In this document: in pieces, positions 1 to 8,818 of the stretch
Numbering within the stretch: the stretch's first letter is position 1
Layout of the letters: each line of letters opens with the position of its first letter
DNA from: CAZYJD01 sp964647785
Lineage (GTDB): Bacteria > Bacteroidota > Bacteroidia > NS11-12g > UBA9320
NCBI GenBank assembly: GCA_964647785.1
Contig: CAZYJD010000027.1
Location: 1 to 23,122 of the forward strand
Reading direction: 5' to 3'
Length of the DNA stretch: 23,122 bases
Position numbers and translations under genes: made by a program
Notes under the pieces: model-generated
What the model saw: only the letters and a program-made list of their open reading frames with translations
Told to the model about the DNA's origin: nothing
The model's database searches: none

Positions 1-2541
1 TTTTAAATCCTGCAGAGAGCCCGGTTTTGCGCGTATGATGAATTCAAAGCTCTTTCTAAAGCCGTTGGGAATCCAACTGAAGGTGAACTCCCAGCAGTGC
101 AAGTCACGATACAAATCAATTTTACTGATCATCAACTCTTTGCTGCTTAAATCGTAGCCTGATGAATAACCAATCTTCCAGCCCGGACTCAGATTTACAT
201 CACCTTGAAAAGTAACACTTTGAACCAGCTCGGGTTTTTCGTAGCCACTGCGTCGCATATTCAGGTTGTAGTTCAGGTTGAGACTCCAAGGCACGTTAAA
301 ATCGACAAAGGCATAGGGGTGGCTGTTGATGATTTGCCGGTCTTGTTCACTCAAACGATTGTTTTGTTGCACCGACTTCAGGGCATCGCGGTTTAAATTG
401 GTGTTGAAGGAAAGTCCGGCCTGGCTCAAACGACCTATTTTCCCATTTTCATTCCATTCAAAACGATTTACCGTTTGCAGTCTGCCATTTACACTGTCCA
501 AGGCATAGGGTTGCAATAGTCCGTTGAAATTCATCCGCAGCTTGCCGTTGAACAGGGCAGTTTGACCATTGATGCTCAAGGGGGCCAATTTCAGGCTGTC
601 GGCCAGGAAATTGTAAGAGCTAGAGAAATTGAGGGCTTCCAATAATTTCACCTTTTTTACACCTCCGTTTGCGGTGTCTTTGGCCGATCTGACTTTCATT
701 TCGAGATTGTTTCCAAGTGAGAAGGAAAGTCCACCGCGAGCGGTTCCTGAAGGAAAGCCCATCAGACTCTGTTCATAGATGCTGTAGCGAAGGGTGTTTC
801 CTGAGCTGTCGGTTTGTACTTCCCTAAATCCGGCACGCCTGCTCATGGTGTAATCTGGGCTGAAATTGGCAGAAATCTGCGGTCGCATTACATGCCTCAG
901 AGCGTAAATCTTTCCTCGTTTAAAGCTTTTGCTGCCATAGATAATGGTGGTAAAGTTCACCGAAGCAGAATAAGCACCTGCACGGCTAAATCCACTCAAA
1001 GTATTTTCTATTAAGCTGTCGTTTTCTTGATCATAGCTTCTTTCAATGGTGCGCATGTACCAGTAATCGGTATAACTCATTCCAGGATTGACCGTGATGT
1101 GCTTCAATACTTTAAACGAAGTATTCACCGGTATGCGATGAACCATGCCCACTTTCATGCTATCAAGCGTGCTCGCCCTAAAAAGGTTGCTATCACGCAC
1201 CGTGATGCGGTTCTGTAAGCTTGATGAGTAACTGAATCCAAAGTTCTTGAGAAACTGTTTTCGAACACCCGGCTTTGAAAAAGGCACGATTCGGCTCATG
1301 GTTAAACCGATGTCAGGCAAACTTAAATCCACAATGCCGGTCCCCAGGTTTTGATTGAGTCGTGCAGTGCTGTTCAAATTGAGCTTATTGTTCAAAAACG
1401 ATTTGCTGTACCTAACGGTGGAAGTAACCGTGTTGGTGAGGATGTCCTGTACTTCGTTGGCATTGTTTCTTAGGTAGCTGCCAGTGACGAAATTCACGTC
1501 TGCACCAAAACTGCTTCCAGGTCTGGCTTTTGCATCCTGATTATAAATCCATTTCACCCTGAGGTCTCTAGAACGACTGAAACTGGGGGTTTCAGGTTCT
1601 CCGAATCGGTTGTCATTGTATGATATGGCTACTTCACCATTGTATTTGTATCGTTTTCGATATGCCGATCGCATGGCAATGCCCCAGCTTCCTCTGAAAT
1701 AGAACTCGCCGGTGGCTGTGAGATCGATGAAATCATTGATTGGTAGATAGTATCCCAAACCCCTCAGAAAAAAACCCCGATCCTGGGTTTCACCATATGA
1801 CGGGAAGATGATGCCTTTGCTACGGTCTTGTTGCAGTGGGAAAAATGCAAACGGGATCAATAGAGGCGTTCGCACATCGGCAACCACCAAATTCGCAGGG
1901 CCCGTAACAACCTGTTTGCCCGGTACAATCTTGAACTTCCCGGCAGCAACATAAAAGTGGGGATGCGGATCGTTGCAGGTGGTGTATCTCGCGTGCCGCA
2001 CATAAATGTTTTCCTGTGAATCCCGCAGCACTTTTTCTCCATAAACAAAACCATCGCCCTCCGTGGTTACCAAGCCCGAAAGGGTGCCTTTTTTACGTTC
2101 AAAATTGTAGTGCATTTCTTCAGCTTCGTAGCTTTTGCCCTGATCGCTGAATATGGGGGTTCCCTTTAATTTTCCGGTGCTGTCGGGCATGCCCTTGGCT
2201 TCTATATCTTTGGTGTTGAAGTCAATCACCATATAAGCCGCCTCCAGTTTCATGTCTTCATAGGTGACCACGGCATTGCCGAACAAGTACACTTTTTTGG
2301 CCTCCAAGTCAAAATAAATGGAGTCTTTTGCTTTGTAGCTGACCGGAAAGTCAACGGCAGCCTTTGAGACGGGGATCTGCAAGCTATCTGTGATGGAGCT
2401 GTCTGCTAAAATTTCGAGTGAATCATTTTGAGCTGCGGCACGTTCTGTACAGCAAAACATGGCTATCCACATTGCAAGGGGTATAAAATGACTGGTGATT
2501 ATTCGGACTAAGGTCGTCAAGCAGATACTTTTGAGGTTCAA
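1..2541 (-). CDS. lptD: LPS-assembly outer membrane protein LptD, 3' end cut by window edge
   Basis: Outer-membrane beta-barrel translocon that inserts lipopolysaccharide into the outer leaflet. Reading leftward, the frame is open from about 2610 to base 1 with no stop, about 845 codons. After a hydrophobic leader (FIPLAMWIAMFCC, then TERAAAQ) comes an OstA/LptA-like periplasmic region with strand repeats (SIYFDLEAKKVYLFGNAVV, and GKSYEAEEMHYNF). Next is the Bacteroidota LptD signature ARYTTCNDPHPHFYV and LLIPFAFFPLQQDRSKGIIF, then a long barrel of alternating Tyr/Phe/Arg strands. The last visible residues are GSLQDLK, which in this family sit close to the C-terminus, so only a few codons are probably missing. 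No ATG gives a full leader. TTG codons at 2553, 2541 and 2520 or ATG at 2472 are candidates; 2541 was chosen because a TAGCTTTG box lies just upstream. The gene is divergent from the amidase. The family call is firm; the start is not. Confidence 0.9.
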   Translation of the reverse strand, partial: MNLKSICLTTLVRIITSHFIPLAMWIAMFCCTERAAAQNDSLEILADSSITDSLQIPVSKAAVDFPVSYKAKDSIYFDLEAKKVYLFGNAVVTYEDMKLEAAYMVIDFNTKDIEAKGMPDSTGKLKGTPIFSDQGKSYEAEEMHYNFERKKGTLSGLVTTEGDGFVYGEKVLRDSQENIYVRHARYTTCNDPHPHFYVAAGKFKIVPGKQVVTGPANLVVADVRTPLLIPFAFFPLQQDRSKGIIFPSYGETQDRGFFLRGLGYYLPINDFIDLTATGEFYFRGSWGIAMRSAYRKRYKYNGEVAISYNDNRFGEPETPSFSRSRDLRVKWIYNQDAKARPGSSFGADVNFVTGSYLRNNANEVQDILTNTVTSTVRYSKSFLNNKLNLNSTARLNQNLGTGIVDLSLPDIGLTMSRIVPFSKPGVRKQFLKNFGFSYSSSLQNRITVRDSNLFRASTLDSMKVGMVHRIPVNTSFKVLKHITVNPGMSYTDYWYMRTIERSYDQENDSLIENTLSGFSRAGAYSASVNFTTIIYGSKSFKRGKIYALRHVMRPQISANFSPDYTMSRRAGFREVQTDSSGNTLRYSIYEQSLMGFPSGTARGGLSFSLGNNLEMKVRSAKDTANGGVKKVKLLEALNFSSSYNFLADSLKLAPLSINGQTALFNGKLRMNFNGLLQPYALDSVNGRLQTVNRFEWNENGKIGRLSQAGLSFNTNLNRDALKSVQQNNRLSEQDRQIINSHPYAFVDFNVPWSLNLNYNLNMRRSGYEKPELVQSVTFQGDVNLSPGWKIGYSSGYDLSSKELMISKIDLYRDLHCWEFTFSWIPNGFRKSFEFIIRAKPGSLQDLK

Positions 2542-2550
2542 TCGAGTCTT

Positions 2551-2558
2551 CAAAGCTA
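2551..2558 (-). promoter_or_regulatory. Candidate -7 box (TAGCTTTG) for lptD
   Basis: On the minus strand 2558-2551 reads TAGCTTTG, a full match to the Bacteroidota TAnnTTTG box. It lies about ten bases before the TTG at 2541. No good -33 TTTG is seen about 19 bases upstream. If real, transcription would start near 2545, which excludes the TTG at 2553 as the start codon. Confidence 0.3.
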
Positions 2559-2622
2559 AAACTTTGGCAGGAAGCTTGTTGTATAATTTATCACCGATGC
2601 TGTTCGTTTGCTATTGAAACTT

Positions 2623-3417
2623 ATGTTACGCTGGATCATTTCCATAACGCTTGCCCTGGTATTTGTTGTATCTACATCGAAACCATTGAACCCACTTCGC
2701 AGCGAGGTTAAAACGATTGTGATCGATGCAGGTCATGGGGGGCATGACCCCGGGGCATTGGGTAATGGAGCGAGAGAGAAAGATGTTGCACTCAGAATTG
2801 CTCTGAAGTTGGGGAAAATAATGGGCGATAGTTTGAAGGATGTCAAGGTTGTTTATACGAGAAACAGCGATCATTTTGTGGAGCTTTGGGAAAGGGCTAG
2901 TATAGCGAACAAGAACAATGCCGATTTATTCATTTCCATCCACTGCAACGCGAATGCATCAGAACATGCGCATGGTTCCGAAACGTATGTGATGGGGCTT
3001 CACAAATCAGATGGAAACCTCGATGTGAGCAAGCGCGAGAATTCTGCAATATTGATGGAAGAAAATTATCGCGAGAATGAACAATACATGGGCTATGATC
3101 CCAATTCTCCTGAAACACATATCATCTTATCTCTCTTTCAGAGTGCTTTCCGTGAGCAAAGCTTACAATTTGCCAATAAAGTTCAACAGCATATCCAGAA
3201 AAATAATAGTCTGAAGAACCGCGGTGTGAAAGAGGCAGGATTTCTAGTGCTTTGGAAAACGAGCATGCCAAGTGTGCTCATAGAAACCGGTTTTATCACC
3301 AACCAATCGGATAAAAATTACCTCAACTCTGAGTCGGGTCAGTCGCAAATGGCACATTCAATATTCAGGGCGGTTAAAGAGTACAAGCAGAATTATGAGC
3401 AGTCAATAGGGGATTAG
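2623..3417 (+). CDS. N-acetylmuramoyl-L-alanine amidase (Amidase_3 family)
   Basis: Zinc peptidoglycan hydrolase that cleaves the amide bond between N-acetylmuramic acid and the stem peptide, acting in the periplasm during cell separation or wall remodelling. Counted from ATG 2623 (264 residues), residues 1-19 form a signal peptide. The Amidase_3 fold starts with IVIDAGHGGHDPGALG (zinc ligand H38), followed by E52 in AREKD, H107 in FISIHCNANAS, and the catalytic glutamate E221 in SVLIETGFITN. The stretch between H107 and E221 is long, as usual in Bacteroidota members. An in-frame TTG at 2608 would add five residues, but ATG 2623 gives a clean signal peptide. The gene lies divergent from lptD and 67 bp before the MlaD-like gene, the usual envelope neighbourhood in this phylum. 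Confidence 0.93.
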   Translation: MLRWIISITLALVFVVSTSKPLNPLRSEVKTIVIDAGHGGHDPGALGNGAREKDVALRIALKLGKIMGDSLKDVKVVYTRNSDHFVELWERASIANKNNADLFISIHCNANASEHAHGSETYVMGLHKSDGNLDVSKRENSAILMEENYRENEQYMGYDPNSPETHIILSLFQSAFREQSLQFANKVQQHIQKNNSLKNRGVKEAGFLVLWKTSMPSVLIETGFITNQSDKNYLNSESGQSQMAHSIFRAVKEYKQNYEQSIGD

Positions 3418-3484
3418 TAAGCGCTAAATTTTTTCAGCCATTGAAAATTGCCGACTTTTGCAACAGGCCTAAAACAGAAAATAC

Positions 3485-4435
3485 ATGAAGATTTCAAACG
3501 AGACCAAAGTAGGAGTTCTGGCTGCAATCAGCATTGTGATTCTTGTTCTCGGCTATAACTTTCTGAAAGGCGAAAATCTATTTACGCGTTACAATCAGTT
3601 TTATGGCGTATACCGCGATGTGGATGGCTTATTGGTGAACAACCCCGTACTGATTCACGGCTACAAGGTTGGCCATGTGAGTGAAGTGAATTTTAACAAT
3701 GAAACCCTGGCCCTCTATGTTGGTATCAAGGTTGATAACACGGTAAAAGTTCCTGAAAATACCATCATGAAGATCATCAACAGCGATCTCATTGGTTCAA
3801 AAGCAGTTGAACTTCTCATTGGTGATGCACCTATACTGGCTAGGTCGGGAGATACGCTTGTCTCAGAAAAAGATCCCGGTATGGCGAAGTCCATTTCCAA
3901 TATTCTCTCTCCCCTGAATGATAAAGTTAGCTCCGTACTCGGTGGACTGGATTCCGCACTTGGAGAAGGACAGCTGAACAGAACCATGAATGACCTGAGT
4001 GTCGCTCTCAAAGCTTTCAGACGCACTGCTGATGAAGCGACCAAAACCCTCCACGGAAAAGGACCAAAACTGGATGCTATATTGACCAATGTTGAGGTTA
4101 CCACCCGTGATTTGAAAGAAACAGGTCCGAAATTGAATGAAACCATCGAACAACTTCAATTGGCTTCTGAGAAGATCGCAGAACTCGAACTTAAGCAAAC
4201 CATCAATAAGATAGAGGAAACTGCTACCGAGCTTCAAACCCTCATTAAGGCCATCAATCAAGGCGAAGGAAGCCTGGGACAGTTGGCAACGAATCGTGAG
4301 TTGTACGATAATATCAATAAAGCCAGTCTGCAGCTTGAAACATTGCTAAAGGATATTGAACAGCATCCCCGCAGATACACCGGCATCACAGAACGACAAC
4401 GCAAAAAAGGCGACAGCGCCAAGGAAAGCAAGTAA
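3485..4435 (+). CDS. MCE/MlaD-family phospholipid-transport protein
   Basis: Membrane-anchored MCE-domain protein, the lipid-binding subunit of Mla-type systems that move phospholipid between inner and outer membranes. It has 316 residues: a short cytoplasmic start (MKISNETKVGVLA), one membrane helix at about 10-28, then the MCE domain at about 38-125 with the typical GLLVNNPVLIHGYKVGHV and IINSDLIGSKAVEL segments. A long helical, Asn/Glu/Leu-rich region follows at about 145-300 and probably forms the coiled tunnel seen in longer MCE proteins. It ends in a basic, hydrophilic tail (RQRKKGDSAKESK). It follows the amidase by 67 bp and precedes the OmpA-like gene by 44 bp on the same strand, so co-transcription is likely. 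The ATPase (MlaF) and permease (MlaE) partners are not in the window. Confidence 0.9.
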   Translation: MKISNETKVGVLAAISIVILVLGYNFLKGENLFTRYNQFYGVYRDVDGLLVNNPVLIHGYKVGHVSEVNFNNETLALYVGIKVDNTVKVPENTIMKIINSDLIGSKAVELLIGDAPILARSGDTLVSEKDPGMAKSISNILSPLNDKVSSVLGGLDSALGEGQLNRTMNDLSVALKAFRRTADEATKTLHGKGPKLDAILTNVEVTTRDLKETGPKLNETIEQLQLASEKIAELELKQTINKIEETATELQTLIKAINQGEGSLGQLATNRELYDNINKASLQLETLLKDIEQHPRRYTGITERQRKKGDSAKESK

Positions 4436-4479
4436 TAAAGAGGCGTTTACCTTCGTTCTCTTCTCGTGTATTTATACCT

Positions 4480-5997
4480 GTGAGATTTTCCTTCACTTTC
4501 CTGTACATCCTCTTTGCATTTTTCGGCAATGCACAAACCATTTATGATGAGCTAACGGCTGAATCTAAAGGCAAAGTCAAAACCTTAAAAATTAAGCGAT
4601 CCTACGGTGCTGTAGATAAAATCGAAGTAAAGACAGGCATTTGGAAGTACTTTGATGCGAATGGGATTTTGCTTAAAGAAGAGCAATATGAAAAGAGCTC
4701 TGAATCATCTGTAAAACACGGCATCTGGTCCTATTATAATCAAGAGGGTGAGCTGGTGCGCGAAGAAGCCTACGTCTTTGGTAAAATGATTCGTTTACGC
4801 CTACACCTATCAGATTCATTGGTGAATGGGAAAGAAGCCTATAAAATTGAATGCGACAGCCTCATTTGTCGTGAGTGGGTGTATTATGATGGTGCTTTTA
4901 AATACCAGAGAACAACTTCCAAAGGACAATGGAAAGATGTGCTTTCCACCTTTAATCCTAATACCTATATGGATGATTTACCGGAAAAAGATGCCATACA
5001 GGAACAATATGTAAAAGCCCTCAATTATCAGAGTAGCTTTCGAGGACCGCAAAGGACTAATTTGCTGAAAAATGGAAGTTTTTCGGAAGTTAGCCTTGAG
5101 TCTACTTACATCGAAGGCATTGCCGACTACCTTCCACATTGGCTTCCGGCCTCAGGAACACCCGATTATTTTGCCATGGCACCCGATACAAATGGTGCAG
5201 TAGGAATTCGAGTAGCAACGGCAGAGGGCAGTTACCTCGAGTACATTGCACAGAAACTTGAACAACCTTTAAGAGCAGGTTTTACGTATGGTTTTCGCAT
5301 GAAGGTGAAGCTGGCAGCAGCATCGGCAATGGCAGCGGATGCCATGGGGGCATGGTTTGGTCCTAAGGTAATGGACTTTGGTTATTTCAGTCAGTTGCAG
5401 CTGCCCGATCCTCAAATCAAGCATCCCGAAAAAGTGTTATTGGTGAACACTGATCGGTGGGTATGGGTGGAAGGCGATTTTGTGGCAAAGGGCGATGAAC
5501 GTTTTGTGGTCATTGGCAGTTTTATGGAACAGCGAAACATGAAGCTTGAATCATTTAAAGGGGCGGCCCCTGAAGCCTATTATCTGGTAGATGATGTTGA
5601 ACTGTTTGTGCTGAATGCTTCCAAGCGCACAACGCCTTTTGACCATTTAAAGAAGGGAGATATTCTAACCCTAGAAAATGTTTGGTTCGAAAACGATCGT
5701 GATGAATTATTGCCACAATCGCTTAAAACGCTCGATGAATTGATCCAATATCTCAATCTTTTCCCCGAACGAAAAATAGCCATTAATGGGCATACCAGCA
5801 GTGTGGGCGACTACCAGCACAATGTGGATTTATCAGACCGTCGATCCAAACAGGTGAAAGCCTATCTGGTGGGCAAAGGCGTATCCGAATCTAGATTAAC
5901 TACAAAAGGCTTTGGACCTGATAAGCCGATTGCCGAAAACAGCAGCCCAGAGGGACAAGCTTTGAATAGGCGGGTGGAAATTGAAGTATTGGAATGA
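4480..5997 (+). CDS. OmpA-family protein with MORN-type repeats and a central jelly-roll-like domain
   Basis: Secreted or outer-membrane protein of 505 residues that probably links the envelope to peptidoglycan. GTG 4480 starts a clear signal peptide (RFSFTFLYILFAFFGNAQ); no in-frame ATG lies upstream. Residues about 45-90 contain two MORN_2-like units (GIWKYFDANGILLKEEQYE and GIWSYYNQEGELVREEAYV). Residues about 190-375 start with NLLKNGSFSEVS and contain paired strands reminiscent of carbohydrate-binding or discoidin-type modules; this is inferred from pattern only. Residues about 390-505 form an OmpA C-terminal domain with VWFENDRDELLPQSLKTLDEL, INGHTSSVGDYQHNVDLSDRR and the closing NRRVEIEVLE. 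The Asp and Arg of LSDRR are the usual diaminopimelate-binding pair. It follows the MlaD-like gene by 44 bp. A box TACCTTCG at 4448-4455 is one base off TAnnTTTG and could supply its own promoter. Confidence 0.88.
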   Translation: MRFSFTFLYILFAFFGNAQTIYDELTAESKGKVKTLKIKRSYGAVDKIEVKTGIWKYFDANGILLKEEQYEKSSESSVKHGIWSYYNQEGELVREEAYVFGKMIRLRLHLSDSLVNGKEAYKIECDSLICREWVYYDGAFKYQRTTSKGQWKDVLSTFNPNTYMDDLPEKDAIQEQYVKALNYQSSFRGPQRTNLLKNGSFSEVSLESTYIEGIADYLPHWLPASGTPDYFAMAPDTNGAVGIRVATAEGSYLEYIAQKLEQPLRAGFTYGFRMKVKLAAASAMAADAMGAWFGPKVMDFGYFSQLQLPDPQIKHPEKVLLVNTDRWVWVEGDFVAKGDERFVVIGSFMEQRNMKLESFKGAAPEAYYLVDDVELFVLNASKRTTPFDHLKKGDILTLENVWFENDRDELLPQSLKTLDELIQYLNLFPERKIAINGHTSSVGDYQHNVDLSDRRSKQVKAYLVGKGVSESRLTTKGFGPDKPIAENSSPEGQALNRRVEIEVLE

Positions 5998-6271
5998 GTT
6001 TTTCATTCACGATAACACTATTTCAAAGCATTCCATGAAATGGGTCTTCGATCCTGCGAAATGATTTGGTCCTCATCATGAAACGAACCATCCTACTTTC
6101 TCTCTCTGCAAAGACCGTTGGTTGGTTGTATGACGCAAACATTTAGGCCCCTTCGTGGCAATCCTTTTCGATGCACGCTTGCTTTTTTCTTCACATTTCA
6201 TCCTACTCCCGAATGAGCGTTGAAAGTCTAATGAGAGCAGGATGAACTACATGAGATTATCTCAAGCAGAC
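5998..6271. other. Intergenic gap between two convergent genes
   Basis: This 274-bp spacer separates the rightward OmpA-like gene from the leftward Ig-repeat gene. No convincing gene, RNA or T-tailed hairpin is visible. The only symmetry noted is a short GAGAT-T-ATCTC palindrome at 6253-6263, just past the stop of the leftward gene, and CCAT-GAA-ATGG near 6034. Both are too short to call as terminators. Confidence 0.5.
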
Positions 6272-8818
6272 CTATTTTAACTCAAATGGTCCGACATAAT
6301 ACACACAGAATTGTCTGGTCACAATCCTTAAGTAATAGACTCCGGCAGGGGCACTCGACAGATCAAAGTCATCACCTACCGGATTTTGTACACCCGGCTT
6401 GTTGGTCCAGGTTGACTGTCTGCAGGTCATGCAAATATTTGAGACCTCAACATCAATACTGCCGTCTGACTGCCCAGGGGTGGGAGGAGTGATATTGTTT
6501 ACCTCTACTTTAGGACGTTCCCCTCGGATGCGAAGTGTAACGATATCGGTGATCATTCCGGAATTACATCCACCCCCAGTAATCACACACCTGAATTTTG
6601 TGTTGTCATCAGCTTTTTTAACATCTCCTATACCATATGTTGAACTGTTGGCGCCGGTGATGTCCGTCCAACCTGTCCCTGTATCTTGCTGCCATTGGAA
6701 ACTCAATCCTCCCCCCTGGCAAATTACTTCCAACGGGATTGAATCACCTTCACAACTTGATGAAGGCATGCCAGGTTGTGTGATGATTAGTGCTGATTGG
6801 GCAACAGTTAGAGTGGCTGTAATAGAGGTATCCGCCCCGCAGCTTCCGTTGACAATGCATCGGAATTGAAGCGCATTCATGAGGGTGTCGGCATTGGTGA
6901 TTTGGAGACTTGCAGAAGTGGTTCCGGAATACTGACTACCGCTAAGGTTGACCCAAGTGCTGCTGGAGTCTACCTGCCATTGATAGCTGAGGTTATTGCC
7001 AATTGCGGTAATGGAGAAAGCGGCATTGTTTCCTTCGCAGATACTGCTGTCAGAGGGTTCAGCATTGATGAAAGTGGTTTGGTAAACAGTGAGGGTTGCG
7101 GTGTTGGAGGTATCGGCCCCGTAAGTACCGCTGACCACGCATCGATATTGGTTGGCATTCATGGCCGTATCGGCATTGAGAATGTACAGGGTTGAAGTAT
7201 TGATGCCGGAATGGTTTGCACCGCTGATGGAGGCCCACCCACTGCCGGAGTTTACTTGCCAGTTATAGGTCAGTGCGTTCCCATCTGCTGTCACGGAGAA
7301 AGCGGTGGAAGAATCAACACAGATTTGCTTGTTGTTAGGATCGGTAAGAATCTGGGTATTGGCAAAGACGGTGAGCGACACGACAGCAGAAGTGTCGAGG
7401 CCACAAGTTCCATTGACCAGACAACGATAGCTGTAACCATTCATGGTGCTATCAGCATTGGTGATCAGAAGTGTTGCAGAAGAAGTTCCGGAGTAGGATG
7501 CACCAGAAGCGCTGGCCCAATTAGCACCATTGTTTACTTGCCAGGCATAGCTAAGATTGTGCCCATCGGCAGAAATCGAGAAAGAAGCAGTTCCACCGAC
7601 ATTGGTGGTGTCATTGGCAGGTTCGTTGATGATGTTCGTCGTTTTATAGACATACAGAGTAGCTGTAATAGAGGTATCCGCCCCGCAGCTTCCGTTGACA
7701 ATGCATCGGAATTGAAGCGCATTCATGAGGGTGTCGGCATTGGTGATTTGGAGACTTGCAGAAGTGGTTCCGGAATACTGACTACCGCTAAGGTTGACCC
7801 AAGTGCTGCTGGAGTCTACCTGCCATTGATAGCTGAGGTTATTGCCAATTGCGGTAATGGAGAAAGCGGCATTGTTTCCTTCGCAGATACTGCTGTCAGA
7901 GGGTTCAGCATTGATGAAAGTGGTTTGGTAAACAGTGAGGGTGGCTGAAGCAGTGGTGTCCGAACCCGCTGTACCTTTTAATATGGCTCTGAAAAGATGG
8001 CCATCCATGGCATCATTGGTGATGATTTCAAACACGCTATCGCCCAAAACCGTTAGATTGCTCCAGGAGCTGCCATCAAATTCTTGCCAAATGATTGAAT
8101 CAGGCTCTCCGGTATATCCCACCTTAAAAGTAACCGTATCACCTGAGCAAGCCAATTCATTGTTGGGAGATGATACAAGAACAAATGTTGAAGGGAGATT
8201 GGTGCAACCCACACACATGTAGGCATCATCTTCAACATAGGAGCTCTCGGATAAGTACGCCTGAGATTTTAGATATTTTATGCTCGAATCGGAGGTGCAG
8301 TTGGTGAGCACCTTGTATTGGAGTAGCAAAGAGTCATTTGCCGGAATTACCACTGATAGGAATGGAAATAAACTTGTTTCAGCACCACCGATAAATTCTA
8401 ATCTTATTGAATCTCCCTGCGAAGGTTGGCTGATGAGCATGCTATCTAACAATTGAGAAGCGTTTGTCAATTCCAGATATTTAAATCCACTGGGCAGAGA
8501 ATCTACAATCTTGCTTACCATAATGTTCTCATTGGTGATATTTCTCAATCTCAATGAAACAATTGCGGTATCGCATGCCGCAGAGAGAACACTGTCTACA
8601 CTTTTTGTTATGGTAAGCGTATTGGATGAGCTCGCTGCTGAAAAAGAGCCACCTGCGACCCCTTGGCCGTAGTTCCCGGTGTGTTTTAAATTCGTGTTTC
8701 CACTGGTTTGAAAAGAATAAGGCAATAAAGTTGTGGACACTTTATCCAAATTATTTATGAAGTAATAGACCACTTCAACCTGATTGCCAGTCCCCCCCCT
8801 TGCTGGTTGTGGCAACAA
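6272..8818 (-). CDS. Ig-like repeat secreted protein, C-terminal part (downstream of frameshift)
   Basis: This is the larger part of a surface or secreted protein whose N-terminal part lies at 8775-9599. The two frames join at a run of eight C on the plus strand (8792-8799): removing one base gives continuous ATTSKGGTGNQVEVVYYF, so the apparent local start at 8818 is not a real start. Counting from 8818, residues 10-200 resemble a DUF11/conserved-repeat adhesin segment. Residues 204-765 hold six Ig-like units of about 94 residues with the pattern CxGxxxxFSI, LSYxWQVxSxxxW, LxITNADxxMNxxxYRCxVxG. Units 2 and 5 (298-391 and 580-673) are the same at protein level. Residues 770-830 resemble a degenerate SprB-type unit (SDGSIDVEVS). 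The C-terminus (GVYYLRIVTRQFC) is only loosely like a type IX sorting signal. Function: probable adhesin or surface-layer protein; no ligand can be named. Confidence 0.8.
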   Translation of the reverse strand: MLPQPARGGTGNQVEVVYYFINNLDKVSTTLLPYSFQTSGNTNLKHTGNYGQGVAGGSFSAASSSNTLTITKSVDSVLSAACDTAIVSLRLRNITNENIMVSKIVDSLPSGFKYLELTNASQLLDSMLISQPSQGDSIRLEFIGGAETSLFPFLSVVIPANDSLLLQYKVLTNCTSDSSIKYLKSQAYLSESSYVEDDAYMCVGCTNLPSTFVLVSSPNNELACSGDTVTFKVGYTGEPDSIIWQEFDGSSWSNLTVLGDSVFEIITNDAMDGHLFRAILKGTAGSDTTASATLTVYQTTFINAEPSDSSICEGNNAAFSITAIGNNLSYQWQVDSSSTWVNLSGSQYSGTTSASLQITNADTLMNALQFRCIVNGSCGADTSITATLYVYKTTNIINEPANDTTNVGGTASFSISADGHNLSYAWQVNNGANWASASGASYSGTSSATLLITNADSTMNGYSYRCLVNGTCGLDTSAVVSLTVFANTQILTDPNNKQICVDSSTAFSVTADGNALTYNWQVNSGSGWASISGANHSGINTSTLYILNADTAMNANQYRCVVSGTYGADTSNTATLTVYQTTFINAEPSDSSICEGNNAAFSITAIGNNLSYQWQVDSSSTWVNLSGSQYSGTTSASLQITNADTLMNALQFRCIVNGSCGADTSITATLTVAQSALIITQPGMPSSSCEGDSIPLEVICQGGGLSFQWQQDTGTGWTDITGANSSTYGIGDVKKADDNTKFRCVITGGGCNSGMITDIVTLRIRGERPKVEVNNITPPTPGQSDGSIDVEVSNICMTCRQSTWTNKPGVQNPVGDDFDLSSAPAGVYYLRIVTRQFCVYYVGPFELK
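6816..7096 (-). repeat. 281-bp perfect direct repeat, copy A
   Basis: This stretch matches 7662-7942 base for base across 281 bp at an offset of 846 bp (three Ig units of 282 bp). It covers one whole Ig-like unit. Allowing one mismatch at the left edge extends the match by about six bases. Confidence 0.95.
7662..7942 (-). repeat. 281-bp perfect direct repeat, copy B
   Basis: Partner of copy A at 6816-7096. The two intervening Ig units (roughly 7097-7661) are clearly diverged from it, so the identity is local and recent. This fits either duplication of a unit or gene conversion. Confidence 0.95.

Noticed and set aside
3715..4261. Leftward open frames across the MlaD-like gene
   Set aside because: Antisense shadows of a well-conserved MCE protein.
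6816..7942. CRISPR-like array
   Set aside because: The repeats are long, coding and in frame, with diverged Ig units between them rather than spacers.
7211..7948. Long rightward open frame across the Ig-repeat region
   Set aside because: It is the antisense of the repeat units; its own repeats mirror those of the leftward gene, and it has no family-like motif.
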